From the NCBI RefSeq assembly GCF_027531705.1, contig NZ_JAPZSP010000017.1:1-64000 (forward strand): 64,000 bases of DNA. The letters are read 5' to 3'. Shown here in pieces: positions 60,734-64,000 of this stretch. Source of the stretch: Flavobacterium sp. Lineage in GTDB: Bacteria > Bacteroidota > Bacteroidia > Flavobacteriales > Flavobacteriaceae. Position 1 is the first letter of the stretch, and each line of letters begins with the position of its first letter. Both the position numbers and the translations under genes were made by a program. The notes beneath the pieces are model-generated. The model worked only from the letters and a program-made list of their open reading frames with translations, made no database searches and had not been told where the DNA came from.

Positions 60734-63184
60734 ATGAGACCTTTTTCAAGACTATTTTCAATTGCTTTATTTCTACTAACTTTTCTAACATTTGCTCAAC
60801 AACCTGAACGCAAAAAAATAAAAATAACGGGGAAAGTTGTAGAGAAAATCAGCAAGCAACCGTTAGAATACGCTACAATTACACTTATCAATACTAAAAA
60901 TCCAAAAATAATTTTCGGAGGAATTACAATCGCAAATGGCGAGTTTGTTGTAGATGCCAATGCTGGAATGTATGATGTAAAAATCGAATTTATTTCTTTT
61001 AAAAGTACCGAACTTAAAGCTCAAAAACTTACAGAAGACACCAATCTTGGAACAATTTCGTTAGAAGAAGATGCAACACAATTACAAGCAGTTGAAATTA
61101 GAGCCGAAAAAACAACAGTCGAAATTAAACTAGACAAAAAAGTTTACAACGTTGGAAAAGATTTAATGGTAAAAGGCGGAACGGTAAGCGATGTTTTAGA
61201 CAATATTCCATCGGTAACGGTTGATGCAGAAGGAACGGTTGCACTTCGTGGAAATGAAAACGTGAGAATTCTAGTTGATGGACGACCATCGAATGCGATA
61301 AATATCACCGAAGCACTAAAATTAATTCCAGCTGATGCGATTGATAAAGTGGAAGTAATTACCAATCCATCAGCAAGATATGATGCAGAAGGTGGCGGTG
61401 GAATTTTGAATATTGTACTCAAAAAAGGTAAAACAAACGGTCTTAACGGAACTTTTATTGCCACAACTGGTTATCCAGACAATCATGGTTTGAGCGGAAC
61501 ATTGAACTATAAAATGGATAATTTCAACCTTTTTACAACGCAAGGTTATAATTATAGAGATAATCCTGGAAACGGACTTTTTGATTCAGAATATTTGAAT
61601 GCTGACAACACAACCAAAAGTTATGTTTACGAAACCCGAAAAAACAAACGCTTAGGTAAAGGCTACAACGGAAACTTTGGATTCGATTGGTTCTTAACAA
61701 AAGATATTACATGGTCAAATGCTTTTAACTACAGAAGAAATAATGGCGACAATGTTGACAATGTTTACCAAGATTATTTAGATGCAAACAATGTTTTTGA
61801 TTTTTCTAGAAGCCGTATTAGTAGCGAAGATAGCTTTAGTGTTAACACCGAATTTACTTCTAATTTTTTGAAGAAATTTAAAAAAGATGGTCACAAATTA
61901 TCAATCGACGCATCATTCTCAAGAAATAAAGATGATAACACAGCAAGTATAATTGACACAAATACAGATGATGCTACTGTTGGATTTGATCAATCTTTCA
62001 ATGTTCAAAATCAATCTCGAGATTTAATTCAATCTGATTATGTTTTACCTTTCGGAAAAGGCAATCAATTAGAATTAGGTTATCGAGGTGATTTTAGTGA
62101 GCTATTAACCGATTTTTCAGTAGTCAATGATGGACTTGCTAACAACGATTTTACTGATGTAATTCAATACAAAGAGAAAGTAAATGCACTTTATTCTCAA
62201 TTTGGAAAAAAATTCAACAAGCTTTCTGTTTTAGTTGGTTTACGTTGGGAAGATTCAGATATTGATATTAATTCGTTACAAAAATCAACTTTCATCAATA
62301 AAAAATACGATAACTTCTTCCCTAGCGCATTTTTAACTTATGAATTAAAAAATAACTCAAGTACGTCAATTAGTTACAGTCGAAGAATTCAGCGACCAAG
62401 AGGAAGACAACTTATTCCGTTTAATAATATTTCGAGTAACATCAATATTTTTCAAGGAAATCCAGATATAAATCCAGCAATGACAGACGCTATCGATTTG
62501 GGTTACATGAAAAAATGGGATAAATTAACGTTCAGTTCATCACTATATGTAAACAAAACAACAGATGTTTTTCAATTTGTTAGAAAAAATTCTGGAAAAT
62601 TTACAAGCGATGGAATTCCAATTATTACAGCAACACCAATTAATTTAGCTACTGAATATAGAGCTGGATTTGAATTCACACTTAATTATTCACCTTATAA
62701 ATGGTGGAGATTAAATAGTAATTTCAACTATTTCAATATCGATACCCAAGGTGATTACACATACACTGATTTTCTAGGTAAACTTGTCAATCAAAATTTT
62801 GATAATAAAACTAGTTCTTGGTTTGCTCGTATTAATTCAAAAGTATCATTGCCATACAAAATTGATTGGCAAACCAATGCCAATTACAATGGTCCACAAA
62901 ATAATGCCCAAGGTAGAGTTTACGGAAATTTTAGTGCTAATTTAGCATTTAGCAAAGATGTACTAAAAGACAAAGGAACAATTGCACTAAACGTAAACGA
63001 TGTTTTCAATTCAAGAAAAAGAATTTTTGACACATATATTTCTGGAAGTGTCGATTCATATACCGAAATGCAATGGCGCGAAAGACAAATTACACTTTCT
63101 TTTACCTACCGAATAAACCGTGCTAAAAACGAAAAAGAAAAACCTAAGAAACAACAAGAAGATAATGGTGGCGAAGGTTTCTAA
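60734..63184 (+). CDS. TonB-dependent receptor-like outer-membrane beta-barrel family protein
   Basis: 816 aa. Signal peptide MRPFSRLFSIALFLLTFLTFAQ, a carboxypeptidase-regulatory-like domain (KIKITGKVVEKISKQPLEYATITLINT, GEFVVDANAGMYDVKIEFISF), then a plug domain VSDVLDNIPSVTVDAEGTVALRGNENVRILVDGRPS...VEVITNPSARYDAEGGGGILNIVLKKG, and a large beta-barrel ending in TLSFTYRINRAKNEKEKPKKQQED. The outer-membrane family with the phrase SARYDAEGGGGILNIVLKK (OMP_b-brl_3 type) is common in Bacteroidetes; ligand unknown. The lysine-rich C-terminal extension after the last strand is unusual. Possibly separately transcribed from arsC, 79 bp away. Confidence 0.85.
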   Translation: MRPFSRLFSIALFLLTFLTFAQQPERKKIKITGKVVEKISKQPLEYATITLINTKNPKIIFGGITIANGEFVVDANAGMYDVKIEFISFKSTELKAQKLTEDTNLGTISLEEDATQLQAVEIRAEKTTVEIKLDKKVYNVGKDLMVKGGTVSDVLDNIPSVTVDAEGTVALRGNENVRILVDGRPSNAINITEALKLIPADAIDKVEVITNPSARYDAEGGGGILNIVLKKGKTNGLNGTFIATTGYPDNHGLSGTLNYKMDNFNLFTTQGYNYRDNPGNGLFDSEYLNADNTTKSYVYETRKNKRLGKGYNGNFGFDWFLTKDITWSNAFNYRRNNGDNVDNVYQDYLDANNVFDFSRSRISSEDSFSVNTEFTSNFLKKFKKDGHKLSIDASFSRNKDDNTASIIDTNTDDATVGFDQSFNVQNQSRDLIQSDYVLPFGKGNQLELGYRGDFSELLTDFSVVNDGLANNDFTDVIQYKEKVNALYSQFGKKFNKLSVLVGLRWEDSDIDINSLQKSTFINKKYDNFFPSAFLTYELKNNSSTSISYSRRIQRPRGRQLIPFNNISSNINIFQGNPDINPAMTDAIDLGYMKKWDKLTFSSSLYVNKTTDVFQFVRKNSGKFTSDGIPIITATPINLATEYRAGFEFTLNYSPYKWWRLNSNFNYFNIDTQGDYTYTDFLGKLVNQNFDNKTSSWFARINSKVSLPYKIDWQTNANYNGPQNNAQGRVYGNFSANLAFSKDVLKDKGTIALNVNDVFNSRKRIFDTYISGSVDSYTEMQWRERQITLSFTYRINRAKNEKEKPKKQQEDNGGEGF

Positions 63185-63352
63185 AAATAATTTAACACAA
63201 ATTTCACCAATTTACACAAATTCAATGTTTTGATTACACGAACTTTTAGCTTTGTGAAATTTAATTTTAAGTTTTTGTTTTCGTGTTAATTAGTGACCCG
63301 AGACCAAAGGTTGAACAGACGAAGTAAATTCGTGTTTTTTTAACTTTACTAA

Positions 63353-63388
63353 ACAAAAAAAAAGTCCTGAAATTCAGGACTTTTTTTA
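63353..63388. terminator. Bidirectional terminator
   Basis: AAAAAGTCCTGAA pairs with TTCAGGACTTTTT with a minimal loop, flanked by A- and T-runs. It lies between the TonB-type gene and the small convergent ORF at 63402. The gap 63185-63352 has repeats of the TTACACGAA type but no gene I can support. Confidence 0.7.
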
Positions 63389-63401
63389 GTAGAACAATCA
63401 A

Positions 63402-63569
63402 TTAAGCTTGCTCTAATTCTCTAGCGGCTTTTCTTTCTTTCAATAATTCTCTAGTAGCACCAAATACCCAATAGAATACAAAGTGAATCAAGAAAATCAT
63501 CAACCAAAAACCAATGGTTAAAATGGTCAAGAACATTAAAAAACCTAAATACTGTTGAAATGTAAACAT
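63402..63569 (-). CDS. Small membrane protein (55 aa)
   Basis: 55 aa, ATG at 63569. One long hydrophobic stretch (residues about 8-37: [19 protein letters not shown]...) followed by a charged amphipathic tail (ATRELLKERKAARELEQA). It is bounded by a terminator at 63353-63388 and has a complete start and stop, and the N-terminus MFTFQQYLGFLMF looks like a real start. Function not known; the tail could bind a cytoplasmic partner. Upstream, TATATTTTTAC- type AT-rich sequence is present, but no clear promoter. Confidence 0.6.
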   Translation of the reverse strand: MFTFQQYLGFLMFLTILTIGFWLMIFLIHFVFYWVFGATRELLKERKAARELEQA

Positions 63570-63693
63570 GTTTTTACAGAATTTGATGTATATACAGGTT
63601 CAAAGGTAATTCATATATTTTTACTTCACAATAAAAACTTCCAAAATATTTTCATTCAAAAACTTAAATCAGTAAATTTAAACAATATTTTTT

Positions 63694-63779
63694 AGGAGCT
63701 ATTTCCCGCTATACGTTGCAATCTTTTCTTTTTTAAAGAAAAAAAGAAAAGGATTTCCACTGCTATCGGGGCTAGGGCA
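63694..63779. repeat. Hairpin-forming intergenic element (GGAGCTATTTCCCGCT...TCGGGGCTAGGGC)
   Basis: AATCTTTTCTTTTTT pairs with AAAAAAGAAAAGGATT around a short centre, with flanking words CCCGCTAT and GCTATCGGGG pairing outside. I recall near-identical elements between genes of many Flavobacterium genomes, so it is probably a dispersed repeat. Only one copy is in this window, so this cannot be shown here. Confidence 0.55.
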
Positions 63780-63818
63780 TCTCGTAAAAAAACAAATTCA
63801 TCTCTTAAATCAACAAAA

Positions 63819-64000
63819 ATGGAATTCAGAATAGAAAAAGATACAATGGGTGAAGTAAAAGTTCCAGCCAACCGATATTGGGGAGCACAAACAGAACGTT
63901 CTCGAAACAATTTCAAAATCGGAGAATCTGCATCCATGCCAAAAGAAATTATTGAAGGTTTTGCCTTTCTAAAAAAAGCGGCTGCCTTTACCAATTGCGA
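63819..64000 (+). CDS. fumC: Class II fumarate hydratase, N-terminal part
   Basis: Cut by the right edge of the window; the ATG is at 63819. The visible 60 residues read [35 protein letters not shown], the well-known FumC start (MGxVxVPxxxxWGAQTQRSxxNF), then [19 protein letters not shown]. Reaction: fumarate to malate in the citric acid cycle. The aspartase and argininosuccinate lyase families share the fold but not this N-terminal motif, so fumarase is the better call. Confidence 0.85.
   Translation, partial: MEFRIEKDTMGEVKVPANRYWGAQTERSRNNFKIGESASMPKEIIEGFAFLKKAAAFTNC

Noticed and set aside
1..64000. CRISPR arrays, tRNA or rRNA genes, insertion sequences
   Set aside because: No regularly spaced direct repeats, cloverleaf-like sequences, rRNA stretches or transposase reading frames were seen; tRNAs could be missed by eye.

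Overview
The window looks like chromosome from a member of the Flavobacteriaceae, most likely Flavobacterium or a close relative. It is AT-rich. Many genes have the Bacteroidetes housekeeping promoter element TAnnTTTG just upstream, and Shine-Dalgarno sequences are scarce. There are TonB-dependent receptors with carboxypeptidase-like N-terminal domains, a type IX secretion sorting domain, and several Bacteroidetes-type families (DUF3667, BBP2-like porin, short M1 peptidases). Most of the sequence is ordinary core genome: about 56 protein genes, one SRP RNA, one candidate small RNA, and clear hairpin terminators between convergent genes. No tRNA, rRNA, CRISPR array or insertion sequence was seen.

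Layout. 0-8 kb: partial threonylcarbamoyl-AMP synthase, a lipoprotein esterase, a PcrA/UvrD helicase, DUF3667 and M28 peptidase genes, and a YbiT-type ABC-F ATPase with one degenerate ATP site. 8-12.3 kb: an Lgt-like membrane protein overlapping a radical SAM protein of the Tes (tetraether synthase, MJ0619) type, a small membrane protein and a SulP transporter. 12.4-23 kb: a thioredoxin-fold lipoprotein without CXXC, transaldolase, SDR, dipeptide epimerase, the SRP RNA, dnaK with a predicted sigma-54 promoter, and serine dehydratase. 23-33 kb: a T9SS cargo protein, DUF389, and a potassium module (porin, Kup, KdpE-like, short KdpD-like). 33-43 kb: panB, an RluA synthase, a large hybrid histidine kinase, a zinc metallopeptidase and ComM/YifB. 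43-52 kb: a candidate small RNA, a TonB receptor with a beta-helix lipoprotein, a lysine-rich protein, and a phosphate module (DUF47, PiT, porin O/P). 52-64 kb: acyl-CoA carboxylase, an M1 peptidase, an accessory island, menE, a CPBP protease, ArsC, a second TonB-type receptor and the start of fumC.

The most interesting part is the accessory island at about 55.74-58.15 kb. Two sequences with the architecture of integron attC sites (GCTAAC...GTTAGC ends, long imperfect stem) flank a small membrane-protein gene. The segment before them carries a tight three-gene operon on the minus strand: a 76-aa putative antitoxin, a SecB-family chaperone, and a 188-aa protein with an ADP-ribosyltransferase-like GxGFYFW motif. 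This is the composition of a toxin-antitoxin-chaperone (TAC) system and recalls the CmdTAC phage-defence system. The operon has its own promoter overlapped by a palindrome (a candidate autoregulatory operator) and a hairpin plus T-tract at the end of the antitoxin gene that could lower expression of the two downstream genes. No integrase gene is in the window, so the array would be a cluster of attC sites lacking an integrase.

All functional calls rest on reading motifs by eye. No database search was run.
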